64,000 bases of DNA, from positions 868,001 through 932,000 of the forward strand of contig NZ_CP036298.1 of the NCBI RefSeq assembly GCF_007752135.1, written 5' to 3'. This DNA comes from Aureliella helgolandensis. Lineage in GTDB: Bacteria > Planctomycetota > Planctomycetia > Pirellulales > Pirellulaceae. A program made the translations under genes and the position numbers. Position 1 is the first letter of the stretch. Every line of letters begins with the position of its first letter. Below, in pieces: positions 56,664-64,000 of this stretch. The notes below the pieces were generated by a model that was given only the letters and a program-made list of their open reading frames with translations, was not told the origin of the DNA and made no database searches.

Positions 56664-58409
56664 ATGCCCCGTCTACACTTGTGCTTTGGGCTGTTGGTGT
56701 GCGCAGGATGCGCCAGCCAGCAACACTTAACTTTGCCAGCCGCGCCAACCGGAACGATGGTCCATGAACAAGTGGCTGCCGCTAGCTCGCCTGCTGACGT
56801 AGCAACGCCCGCCCTCATGGCCTCCACAAAGATCGTGACGCTCGAGTCTGCCCGGATCGGTTCTGAGCACCCGCAGGTTCAAGCTCGGGTGGCATCGTAT
56901 CGCCATCCCGTGCGAGAGGGCATCGATCCCGCAGTAGAATCCCTACAATCCCAACCGATCACCCACGTCTCGTTAGCTTCGACCGTACGGCCCGCCGATG
57001 CAATATCGGTAGTCCCACCGTTAACCAGTGAACTCCCGCCGGTGGCTTCCACCGCGTATTCCCCCTCGGATCAAGTGGTGGTTGAGGAGCGTGCGTCCCA
57101 GGTGGGAATCGGACATTCCGCAATTCAGATGAATCTACCGACAGCCCTCGCCATGGTAGGGGGGCAGCACCCGGCAGTCGGCTTCGCGCAGTGGCGTGTG
57201 CAAGAGGCCTACGCTCAATTGTCGCAAGCTCGCGTGCTGTGGCTACCGTCCCTGCAAGCTGGCTTCAGTTTTCATCGCCACGATGGCAATTACCAGGCCA
57301 GTGACGGGCGGATCGTGGACATAGACCGCAATTCCTTCCAGTACGGCTTGGGCTCGGGGGCCGTGGGCGCAGGTACCACGCCTCGGCCCGGATTGGTTGC
57401 TCAGTTTCACTTGGCCGATGCGATTTTTCAGCCCGAGATTGCGCAGAAAATGGCTTGGGCCCGAGGCCATGCGTCGACCGCAGTCACCAATACACAACTT
57501 CGCAACGCAGCCATTTCCTACTTGCAACTGCTCGACGCGCACCAAACGGAGCGCATTTTGGACGAATCGCGCCTTCGCACTGCTGAATTGGCCAAGTTAA
57601 CGGGGGATTTTGCTGCTGCCGGACAGGGGCTGCAGGCTGATGCCGATCGCGTGCAAACCGAGTTGTTGATGGTTGAAAATCGCTTGCTCTCCGCTCGTGA
57701 ACGCATCGAAGTGACTTCCGCCCGACTCGCTCAAGTTCTGAGTCTCGATGGTGGCCCCACGATTATTCCTCAAGATCCAACCCTGCTGCCGCTGGAACTC
57801 GTGAACCTCGGCGCGGAGAAGTCTCAGTTGATCGCGACCGGGCTGGCCAATCGCCCCGAATTGAAGGAATCTCAGGCTTTGGTGGCAGCTGCCTGCGAAC
57901 AGTATCGACGCCAGCAATATGCACCCTTCGTGCCGAGTGTCCTGCTCGGCTTCAGCTCAACCGGCTTCGGCGGTGGCTTGGCCAACAGCCTCAACAATGT
58001 CGACGACCGCATGGACTTCGACGCCCTTATGTCCTGGCAGGTGCGGAACTTTGGCCTCGGTGAACGCGCCGCTCGTCGAGAAGCCAATGCGCAGGTGGAG
58101 CAGGCCAAGTACGAGAAGATACGCGCCATGGACCAAGTGGCTAGCGAAATTGCCACCGCCTATGCCGAGGTCCTCTATCGGGGGCAGCAAATTGGTTTGA
58201 TGCAGCAGGCGATCGGATTTGCTGAGAATTCCTTCGAACGCAACCTCAGCAGAATTCGGGATGGCCAGGGGCTGCCCCTGGAAGTGTTGCAGTCGGTGCG
58301 CGCTCTGGAGGACGCTCGCTTGGCATACCTCAAGGCCCTGGTCGATCACAATCAATCGCAGTTTCAATTGCAGTGGGCCCTGGGTTGGCCAATTACGGCC
58401 GAATCCTAA
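56664..58409 (+). CDS. TolC-like outer-membrane efflux lipoprotein, pump 2
   Basis: 581 residues. The ATG at 56664 has a strong AGGAGG six bases upstream. A lipoprotein signal (LHLCFGLLVCAGC) is followed by about 130 residues of low-complexity linker. The outer-membrane efflux domain (OEP, PF02321) begins near residue 150 with MNLPTALAMVGGQHPAVGFAQWRVQEAYAQLSQARVLWLPSLQ. It ends with LPLEVLQSVRALEDARLAYLKALVDHNQSQFQLQWALG. It forms the trimeric channel that crosses the outer membrane and periplasm. Its location beside the RND transporter and adaptor genes shows the partnership. The linker is longer than in most family members. Confidence 0.92.
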   Translation: MPRLHLCFGLLVCAGCASQQHLTLPAAPTGTMVHEQVAAASSPADVATPALMASTKIVTLESARIGSEHPQVQARVASYRHPVREGIDPAVESLQSQPITHVSLASTVRPADAISVVPPLTSELPPVASTAYSPSDQVVVEERASQVGIGHSAIQMNLPTALAMVGGQHPAVGFAQWRVQEAYAQLSQARVLWLPSLQAGFSFHRHDGNYQASDGRIVDIDRNSFQYGLGSGAVGAGTTPRPGLVAQFHLADAIFQPEIAQKMAWARGHASTAVTNTQLRNAAISYLQLLDAHQTERILDESRLRTAELAKLTGDFAAAGQGLQADADRVQTELLMVENRLLSARERIEVTSARLAQVLSLDGGPTIIPQDPTLLPLELVNLGAEKSQLIATGLANRPELKESQALVAAACEQYRRQQYAPFVPSVLLGFSSTGFGGGLANSLNNVDDRMDFDALMSWQVRNFGLGERAARREANAQVEQAKYEKIRAMDQVASEIATAYAEVLYRGQQIGLMQQAIGFAENSFERNLSRIRDGQGLPLEVLQSVRALEDARLAYLKALVDHNQSQFQLQWALGWPITAES

Positions 58410-58456
58410 GGGGGCGTTCCGCTAGCGAAGTCTGCTGGAGGAGCTGGGGGATGAAG

Positions 58457-58927
58457 CTATTCCATGCGGAACTCATCGTCTGCCTCGTGGCGACTTTTTG
58501 AAAGTCGGTTGATCCAGTTTACAACATGGTGCAGTCCGTAGACGAAAACGGCCAGTCCCAGTGGAGCGGTGTAGACGAAGAGAGCAAAGATGACTTGCGC
58601 TTTGCGGGCTTCGGCTGTATCGCGAATCGCATCCGGACGTCCCAGCCAAGCGTTCAGCTCCGAGGTGATTGCCGGCACGCGTAAGGCGTAATAAATCAAC
58701 AACCCAACACCGGCTCCAACTACTGTTAGCAGCATGATCAACATGGTGCCAAAGCCAAAACGCACGGCCTCTGGTGCGGCGAATGGGGACTCTGTTTGCT
58801 GGTGCTCGGACACGTCGAGGTTGCCTTCTGCGCAGAGTTGGTTGCGGGGCGACTGAAGCGGGAGTGGTTCAACGCAGTAGTGGATCAAGGGATGGGTGCG
58901 AGAATTCCCGTAGGGAAATGCAAGCAT
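58457..58927 (-). CDS. Small two-helix membrane protein
   Basis: 156 residues from ATG 58927. The first 55 residues are polar and may be partly untranslated; a GTG start about 38 codons in is possible. Two hydrophobic helices follow, GTMLIMLLTVVGAGVGLLIYYAL and VIFALFVYTAPLGLAVFVYGLHHVV, separated by an about 35-residue loop. The end is charged (SKSRHEADDEFRME). I recognise no family, but the pattern fits a small integral inner-membrane protein. It is convergent with the TolC-like gene, with only 47 bp between. Confidence 0.65.
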   Translation of the reverse strand: MLAFPYGNSRTHPLIHYCVEPLPLQSPRNQLCAEGNLDVSEHQQTESPFAAPEAVRFGFGTMLIMLLTVVGAGVGLLIYYALRVPAITSELNAWLGRPDAIRDTAEARKAQVIFALFVYTAPLGLAVFVYGLHHVVNWINRLSKSRHEADDEFRME

Positions 58928-59160
58928 AGTAATCGTGTCAACATAGTGAAACTGGGCAGCGTTTCCCAGTGCGGATTACTCAGTGTGAAGCAATTCGACC
59001 GGTTTTCCCGATTCCGTAGGTGCGGTCTTACCGATTCGAAGGCTATCGACCAAGTATTCAACGGCGATCCCGCAACCGCCACAGGTCGATCAGGCGAATA
59101 TTGAAATTACCCAGTTGGCTTACACGCACAGCCAGCGGAGTGCGCAGAAGGATTACGCTG

Positions 59161-59451
59161 ATGAAACGTGTTCTATTAGGTTTGACGCTAGTGACCAGCA
59201 TGATGTGTAGCGTAGGCTGTCACAATCTGCGAAACAAGAACTGCAATAGTTGCAACGGAGCGACGGGCTGTCGACCATGCAATATGGGCTGGCAGCGGGG
59301 TGGTTCCGACTACCAGCGCTATCTGAGTAGCAATCAAGGGCATCACGCACCTCCGACCGCAGCTGCTGGTGGGCAAGTCGCGTATCCCTATTACACCAAT
59401 CGCGGTCCCCGTGATTTCTTGGTCGATAATCCTCCGACCATTGGTCGCTAG
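59161..59451 (+). CDS. Small Cys-rich lipoprotein
   Basis: 96 residues from the ATG at 59161, with AAGGA nine bases upstream. The leader is lipoprotein type, LLGLTLVTSMMCSVGC (lipid Cys about 20). The mature part opens with NKNCNSCNGATGCRPC, four closely spaced Cys, then a Tyr/Gln/Pro-rich tail. The Cys cluster suggests a disulfide-bonded or metal-binding surface peptide. I recognise no named family. It lies between a membrane protein gene and a Gfo/Idh/MocA gene, both on the other strand. Confidence 0.72.
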   Translation: MKRVLLGLTLVTSMMCSVGCHNLRNKNCNSCNGATGCRPCNMGWQRGGSDYQRYLSSNQGHHAPPTAAAGGQVAYPYYTNRGPRDFLVDNPPTIGR

Positions 59452-59601
59452 TAAGCTTGGCAGGCTATTCCCATCGGTAGACGAGTTTTTTCTCGTCCAC
59501 CGCTGGGGGCCAGTTGGCCGGTGAGGACCGAATTTTCGCGGCTTATTGCAAACGCAACCCGCTGAGTCAACGAGGCGATCAATTCCGTCCGCCGCACCGC
59601 G

Positions 59602-60795
59602 TTAGCGTCGTGCTCGGTCGCACTTGAAGGGCAGCCACGCACCATTTTGTTGGCTACTTGCGACCGATTGTTGGATGAACAGCATGCCTTCCACTCCGTC
59701 ATGAACGTTGGGGTAGACGGTATTGATGCGTTCAACCTTCTCGCCAGAATGTTTGGCAACGATCGCATCGAATGCGGCTGCGTAGATATTCGCAAACGCT
59801 TCGAAGAAGGCTTCCGGATGTCCGGCGGGCAGCCGGCAAGCGGCTTGTCCGGATGCCAGCATGTACGGAGCATTGGGATCCCGGGTGTAAATCTTATGGG
59901 GCTGGCCGTTCGCCCGGACCTGCATTGCATTGGGATTTTCCTGAGCCCAGGAAAGGGAGCCCTTGGTGCCATCAATTTCGATCGTCACATCGTTTTCTCG
60001 TCCATGACTGATCTGAGACGCCGTGACGGTACCCAATCCTCCATTGTCGTATTTGATGAGGGCGGTGCCGTAGTCATCGAGTTTACGGCCGGGGACGAAG
60101 GTTCGTAGGTGGCAGGAGATTTCTTCCGACAGCAGGCCGGTCATGTAACGCCCCAGGTTGTAGGCGTGGGTAGCGATATCCCCAAAGCAACCGGCTGCAC
60201 CGCTCTTGCTCGGGTCGGTGCGCCAGGCAGCTTGCTTCTGGTCAGAATCTTCGATTTTGGAACGCAACCAACCTTGGATGTAATTGGCGCGGACGGCTTG
60301 GATTTCACCGAGTTCGCCGCTTTGGATCATCTCTCGCGCCTGGCGAATGAGCGGGTATCCTGTGTAGTTGTGTGTTAATCCAAAGACGACGGACGAATTG
60401 TCCACTAGGACGGCCAGCTCTTCGGCCTGTCCCAAATCGAACGTCATGGGTTTGTCGCACATGACGTGAAAGCCGGCTTCGACGGCCGCTTTGGAAATCT
60501 CGAAGTGAGTGTGGTTGGGGGTGGCGACGGTGACGAAGTCGATCCGCTCCCCTTCTGGCAGCTGCCGCTCCTTGTCAAACATCTCTTGGTACGAACCATA
60601 CGCGCGTGACTCGGCGACATTGTAGTCTGCGGCGGAGGCTTTGCTTCGCTGCGGATTGCTGGAAAACGCGCCAGCTACCACCTCCGCTCGGTTGTCCAAG
60701 CAGGCTGCGATCGAATGCACTTTGCCAATGAAGGAGCCTTGGCCACCACCGACCATACCCATCTTCAGTTTGCGATTAAGTGGCCCGTTGGTCAT
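59602..60795 (-). CDS. Gfo/Idh/MocA family oxidoreductase, cytoplasmic
   Basis: 397 residues from the ATG at 60795, with GGAGAG upstream; a longer frame runs to 61041. No signal peptide is seen. The Rossmann fold is KMGMVGGGQGSFIGKVHSIA. The active-site motif is CDKPMTFD, the DKP form of the usual EKP. GLTHNYTGYPLIRQA and the C-terminal GCFGDIATHAYNLGRY segment with the catalytic His follow. It probably oxidises a sugar or inositol with NAD(P). The DKP contrasts with the other Gfo/Idh/MocA gene in this window, which lacks the motif. Confidence 0.9.
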   Translation of the reverse strand: MTNGPLNRKLKMGMVGGGQGSFIGKVHSIAACLDNRAEVVAGAFSSNPQRSKASAADYNVAESRAYGSYQEMFDKERQLPEGERIDFVTVATPNHTHFEISKAAVEAGFHVMCDKPMTFDLGQAEELAVLVDNSSVVFGLTHNYTGYPLIRQAREMIQSGELGEIQAVRANYIQGWLRSKIEDSDQKQAAWRTDPSKSGAAGCFGDIATHAYNLGRYMTGLLSEEISCHLRTFVPGRKLDDYGTALIKYDNGGLGTVTASQISHGRENDVTIEIDGTKGSLSWAQENPNAMQVRANGQPHKIYTRDPNAPYMLASGQAACRLPAGHPEAFFEAFANIYAAAFDAIVAKHSGEKVERINTVYPNVHDGVEGMLFIQQSVASSQQNGAWLPFKCDRARR

Positions 60796-61082
60796 GCTCG
60801 TGTCTCTCCGTGGGTGGGGAACGACGCGGTAGGCCCGAGCCCCCGCGTTGCAAGGATTGTCGCCTGATGCGGTCTGGCACCAATTGCTGCAGGGAAACGA
60901 CCGTGATGCTCGTCGTTCCAGTGTGAATGGGGAGGGGATGAAAAGAGGGCATCCACCTGGAATAATGCTGCATGTTCTACCACAAATCGAACGCCTCTGG
61001 GAGTGACTCCCACGCACCCATGGAATCGTGATGTGGTACACTGCGGCTACTCCTATCGGCCCTTGCCCACTTTAGTCGCACT

Positions 61083-64000
61083 ATGTCGAATTACTTCGAA
61101 TTCGCTTTCGGTTGGATGCGGAACATCTCGTTTTCGTATGAGTACCCATTTGCGCTATTATTACTCATTCTAATTCCAGTGCTGTGGTGGGGCAGCTTTC
61201 GCTCGCTGAGCAGTCTTGGCAATGGACGGCGTTGGGCCGCATTGACCTTCCGTTCCCTCGTACTCCTGCTCATCGTGTTCGCTCTGGCCGGTATCCAATG
61301 GGTCTGGATTAGCAATACTGTGTCAGTGATCTATTTGCTGGATCAGAGTGACAGTATTCCGAGGGCGAAGCGGGATATCATGTTGGAATACGCGATCGAG
61401 AACGTCGCTGCTCACCGCAATTACGAGCGAGGGGACCGCTCGGGACTGATCATATTCGGACGCGAAGCCGCCATTGAATTCCCGCCCTACGATGATGATC
61501 TGCCACACGTTGCGGGGGTTGAAAGTTACTTGGGACGCACCGATGCGACCAACCTGGAATCGGCGCTCAAGCTTGCGCAAGCATCGTTTCCTGAGGATGC
61601 TGCCAAACGCATCGTCATTGTGACCGATGGCAACGAAACGCTCGGTAATGCGACGGCGCTCGCTCAAGCCCTTTCCGAAGCGGGCATCGGAATTGACATC
61701 GTTCCGGTCAGCATGAGCGCCAACAGCGAGATCTTGGTTGAAAAAGTGGTCCTGCCGACCAGTATGCGACAGGGGCAACCCTTCGAAACTCGCATTGTTG
61801 TCAATCGCTTTCAAGAGTCTGGGGATGCTCCCGTTGATGGCCGTCTACGGCTTCTGCGAAGCGTGGGTGGACGCGAGACGCTGATCTTTGAAGATGACGT
61901 GGTGTTGGACAAAGAGGTCAACGTTTTTCCCATCACCGACACTATTGAACAACCCGCTGGCTATACCTACCGTGCTGAATTCTTGCCTTTGAATCGCGAG
62001 GATGATGCGATTCAGCAAAACAACCGGGCCGATGCCTTCACCTACGTGCGCGGCAAAGGCCGAGTTCTATTGATCGAAGATTGGAACGCGCCCAATGAGT
62101 TTGTTCCGTTGATCGAAGCGCTCCGCCGAAGCGAGATTGAGGTGGACGTGTTACCTAGCAACCAATTGTTCACTTCGCTCACCGAGTTGCAAGTTTACGA
62201 TTGCGTCGTGCTGGCGGGAGTTCCGCGGAGCAGTGGCGATTCGGCGTTGGACATCGCCAACTTTACCGATGAGCAGTTGCAGATGCTAGTAACCAACACG
62301 CAGCAATTTGGCGCAGGGCTGATCATGTTGGGAGGGCCCAACGCGTTGGGCGCTGGAGGGTGGGCCAATACGATCGTTGAAGAGGCGATGCCGGTCGACT
62401 TTCAAATTAAGAATACCAAGATTGAAGCAGTCGGGGCCTTGGCGATGATCCTGCATGCTTCCGAAATTGCGCAAGGAAATTACTGGCAGAAACGCATCGG
62501 TCAGGCCGCTTTGGAAGTCCTCGGGCCGATGGACTACTGCGGCGTGGCGGTCTACAGTTCACTGGGGGATACTTGGCTGTGGGGGGGCGCGCAGGGGATG
62601 CTCCGCGTGGGGGCCAATCGCCAAGCCATGGTCAGCCGATTGCGAGCCATGACGCCGGGCGATATGCCCGACTTTCAACCGGCCATGCAAATGGCCTTGA
62701 GGTCCTTGAGCAATACCCCCGCTTCGATCAAGCACATGATCATTATTAGCGATGGCGATCCCACCCCACCCGCGCCAGCCATTCTAACGCAATTCGCCAG
62801 CAATCAGATCAAAATCTCGACGGTGGCCGTTGGGGCCCACGGGCCAGCCGGCCACAACACCTTGCAGGATATCTCCCTGAAGACCGGCGGCAATTACTAC
62901 GTTGCTACCAACCCATCGGCACTGCCTAAGATTTTTCAGCGCGAAGCGATGCGGGTGGCTCGCCCCCTGGTCTACGAGCCGGACGGCGGGCTGATGCCAC
63001 GCATCACCTATCCCCATGAAATCGTACAAGGGCTCTCGCGGGATTTGCCGAATCTCAAGGGCTTCGTGCTGACCTCGATCAAGGACAGTCCGTTGGTTGA
63101 AGTGCCGATTCGTGCCAGCAATCCCACCGAACCGGAAAATCAAGCCGTCTTGGCGACCTGGACCTACGGTCTTGGACGCACTGCCGTGTTTTCCAGCGAT
63201 GTGGGCAAGCGTTGGGCCGGCGCTTGGACGGACTGGAGCGGTTACGACCAGCTCTTTGCCCAGTTGGTGAGGTGGGCCATGCGACCCACGGAATCGGATG
63301 CGAAGTTTTCAATCGCGACGAACGTCACCGATGGACAGGTTCAAGTGGTTGTCAATGCGCTAGATCAAAACGACGATTTCTTGAATTTTCTGGACATGCA
63401 AGCCGTGGCCGTTGGGCCCGACTTGAAACCCTTGCCGCTGACCATGCGGCAAGTGGCTCCCGGTCGATACATCGGTTCCTTTGACACCGATGGTTCCGGC
63501 AGCTACCTGGTCAATATGCTACCAGGGCCTGGCATGGCCCCGGTGACGACGGGCGCCAGTGTGCCGTTTTCAGACGAATATCGCATCAAGCCTACGAACC
63601 TGACAATGCTTCAGGGGTTGGCTGAGTTAGAGCCGCAGGGAGGTCAGCCTGGGCATCTCTCAGCGCCCCTGGACCAACAAAGCTTTCAAGAGTTGCTCAA
63701 GCATGACGTCTATCGTCCAGGCTTGCCCCGAGCGATGACGATGCAGGATATTTGGCCCTGGTGCCTCATGTTCGGGGCCGTTTGCTTGTTTGGGGATGTG
63801 CTGGTGCGGCGCGTCTCGTTGGATTATGCCTATCCGTTCAAATGGTGGTACCGAAAATTGCGGCCTGGGGTAACCCAGCAAGACGCCGTCCGACAGGCAA
63901 GCCTAGCTCGCTTGCGGAACACCAAAACAGAAGTTTCCGATGAGTTGGGAAGCGCTCGCGCTAGCACGCGTTTCGAATCGGAATCCCCTGCAGAGCAGGA
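61083..64000 (+). CDS. Large membrane protein with VWA and GATase1-like domains, C-terminus outside window
   Basis: The frame is open from ATG 61083 to the right edge, giving 972 codons. Two membrane helices (FALLLLILIPVLWW and LTFRSLVLLLIVFALAGIQW) are followed by a VWA domain with the metal-site motif DQSDS at 87-91. A glutamine-amidotransferase-like region lies around 330-450 (RVLLIEDWN, VVLAGVPRS, GAGLIMLGGPNALGAGG). A second VWA-type stretch has HMIIISDGDPTPPAP near 545-560. Another helix near 885-905 (WPWCLMFGAVCLFGDVLV) precedes a charged tail. This matches the large VWA-containing planctomycete membrane proteins, often with MoxR/BatA-type neighbours. The function is unknown. Confidence 0.88.
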   Translation, partial: MSNYFEFAFGWMRNISFSYEYPFALLLLILIPVLWWGSFRSLSSLGNGRRWAALTFRSLVLLLIVFALAGIQWVWISNTVSVIYLLDQSDSIPRAKRDIMLEYAIENVAAHRNYERGDRSGLIIFGREAAIEFPPYDDDLPHVAGVESYLGRTDATNLESALKLAQASFPEDAAKRIVIVTDGNETLGNATALAQALSEAGIGIDIVPVSMSANSEILVEKVVLPTSMRQGQPFETRIVVNRFQESGDAPVDGRLRLLRSVGGRETLIFEDDVVLDKEVNVFPITDTIEQPAGYTYRAEFLPLNREDDAIQQNNRADAFTYVRGKGRVLLIEDWNAPNEFVPLIEALRRSEIEVDVLPSNQLFTSLTELQVYDCVVLAGVPRSSGDSALDIANFTDEQLQMLVTNTQQFGAGLIMLGGPNALGAGGWANTIVEEAMPVDFQIKNTKIEAVGALAMILHASEIAQGNYWQKRIGQAALEVLGPMDYCGVAVYSSLGDTWLWGGAQGMLRVGANRQAMVSRLRAMTPGDMPDFQPAMQMALRSLSNTPASIKHMIIISDGDPTPPAPAILTQFASNQIKISTVAVGAHGPAGHNTLQDISLKTGGNYYVATNPSALPKIFQREAMRVARPLVYEPDGGLMPRITYPHEIVQGLSRDLPNLKGFVLTSIKDSPLVEVPIRASNPTEPENQAVLATWTYGLGRTAVFSSDVGKRWAGAWTDWSGYDQLFAQLVRWAMRPTESDAKFSIATNVTDGQVQVVVNALDQNDDFLNFLDMQAVAVGPDLKPLPLTMRQVAPGRYIGSFDTDGSGSYLVNMLPGPGMAPVTTGASVPFSDEYRIKPTNLTMLQGLAELEPQGGQPGHLSAPLDQQSFQELLKHDVYRPGLPRAMTMQDIWPWCLMFGAVCLFGDVLVRRVSLDYAYPFKWWYRKLRPGVTQQDAVRQASLARLRNTKTEVSDELGSARASTRFESESPAEQ

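Overview
The window looks like a chromosomal segment of a planctomycete, most probably a member of the Pirellulaceae (Rhodopirellula-like). This rests on family content, not on a search. The planctomycete-type families present are: PSCyt1/DUF1549/DUF1553 cytochrome proteins paired with DUF1501, a PVC-type CxxCH protein with HEAT repeats, two sulfatases, a DUF1559 pilin-like protein with an H-X9-DG C-terminus, ASPIC/UnbV FG-GAP proteins, exported Gfo/Idh/MocA oxidoreductases, xylose-isomerase-like TIM barrels, and a DUF1570-type HExxH protein. Many products carry Tat-like, Sec or lipoprotein signals. I see no tRNA, rRNA, CRISPR array, insertion sequence or phage gene.

Layout. 1-4 kb (minus): sulfatase, CPA2 cation/proton antiporter and the start of a PSCyt1 cytochrome protein. 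4.4-7.1 kb (plus): exported beta-propeller/phosphoesterase protein, then a gap with a duplicated element. 7.5-9.8 kb (minus): two TadE-like pseudopilins and a TadG-like VWA protein. 10.1-11.6 kb: membrane protein with a Gly/Cys-rich tail. 11.9-16.5 kb: DUF1549/DUF1553 plus DUF1501 pair. 16.7-18.6 kb (minus): HExxH/LRR protein. 18.9-21.2 kb: a sulfatase fused to a TIM-barrel isomerase-like domain, with a palindromic element inside its leader region. 21.4-22.9 kb (minus): lipoprotein and DUF1559 protein. 23.5-28 kb: ParA-like ATPase with a lipoprotein, serine acetyltransferase and a degenerate receiver. 28.3-33.1 kb: RND pump 1 (adaptor plus an enlarged transporter). 33.1-36.3 kb: methyltransferase, TIM-barrel isomerase, and divergent queF and queE. 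36.3-46 kb: exported or periplasmic catabolic and cytochrome proteins. 46.2-48.4 kb (minus): leuCD. 48.5-49.9 kb: an unusual S26 signal-peptidase-like protein. 50-51.7 kb (minus): release factor 3. 51.9-58.4 kb: RND pump 2 with adaptor on the minus strand and a divergent TolC-like channel. 58.5-64 kb: small membrane protein, Cys-rich small lipoprotein, second Gfo/Idh/MocA oxidoreductase and a large VWA membrane protein that runs off the window.

How it fits together. Sulfatases, TIM-barrel isomerases, Gfo/Idh/MocA oxidoreductases and c-type heme proteins suggest breakdown of sulfated or otherwise modified sugars outside the cytoplasm, with electron transfer in the periplasm (inference). The core metabolic genes are ordinary: queE/queF for queuosine, leuCD for leucine, serine acetyltransferase for cysteine, prfC for translation.

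The most unusual items are the perfect 24-bp inverted repeat read in frame inside the fused sulfatase, the sulfatase-isomerase fusion itself, the S26 peptidase interrupted by a CxxC/CxxC cluster and a very large second insert, the enlarged RND transporter, and several separate small inverted-repeat or hairpin elements between genes.
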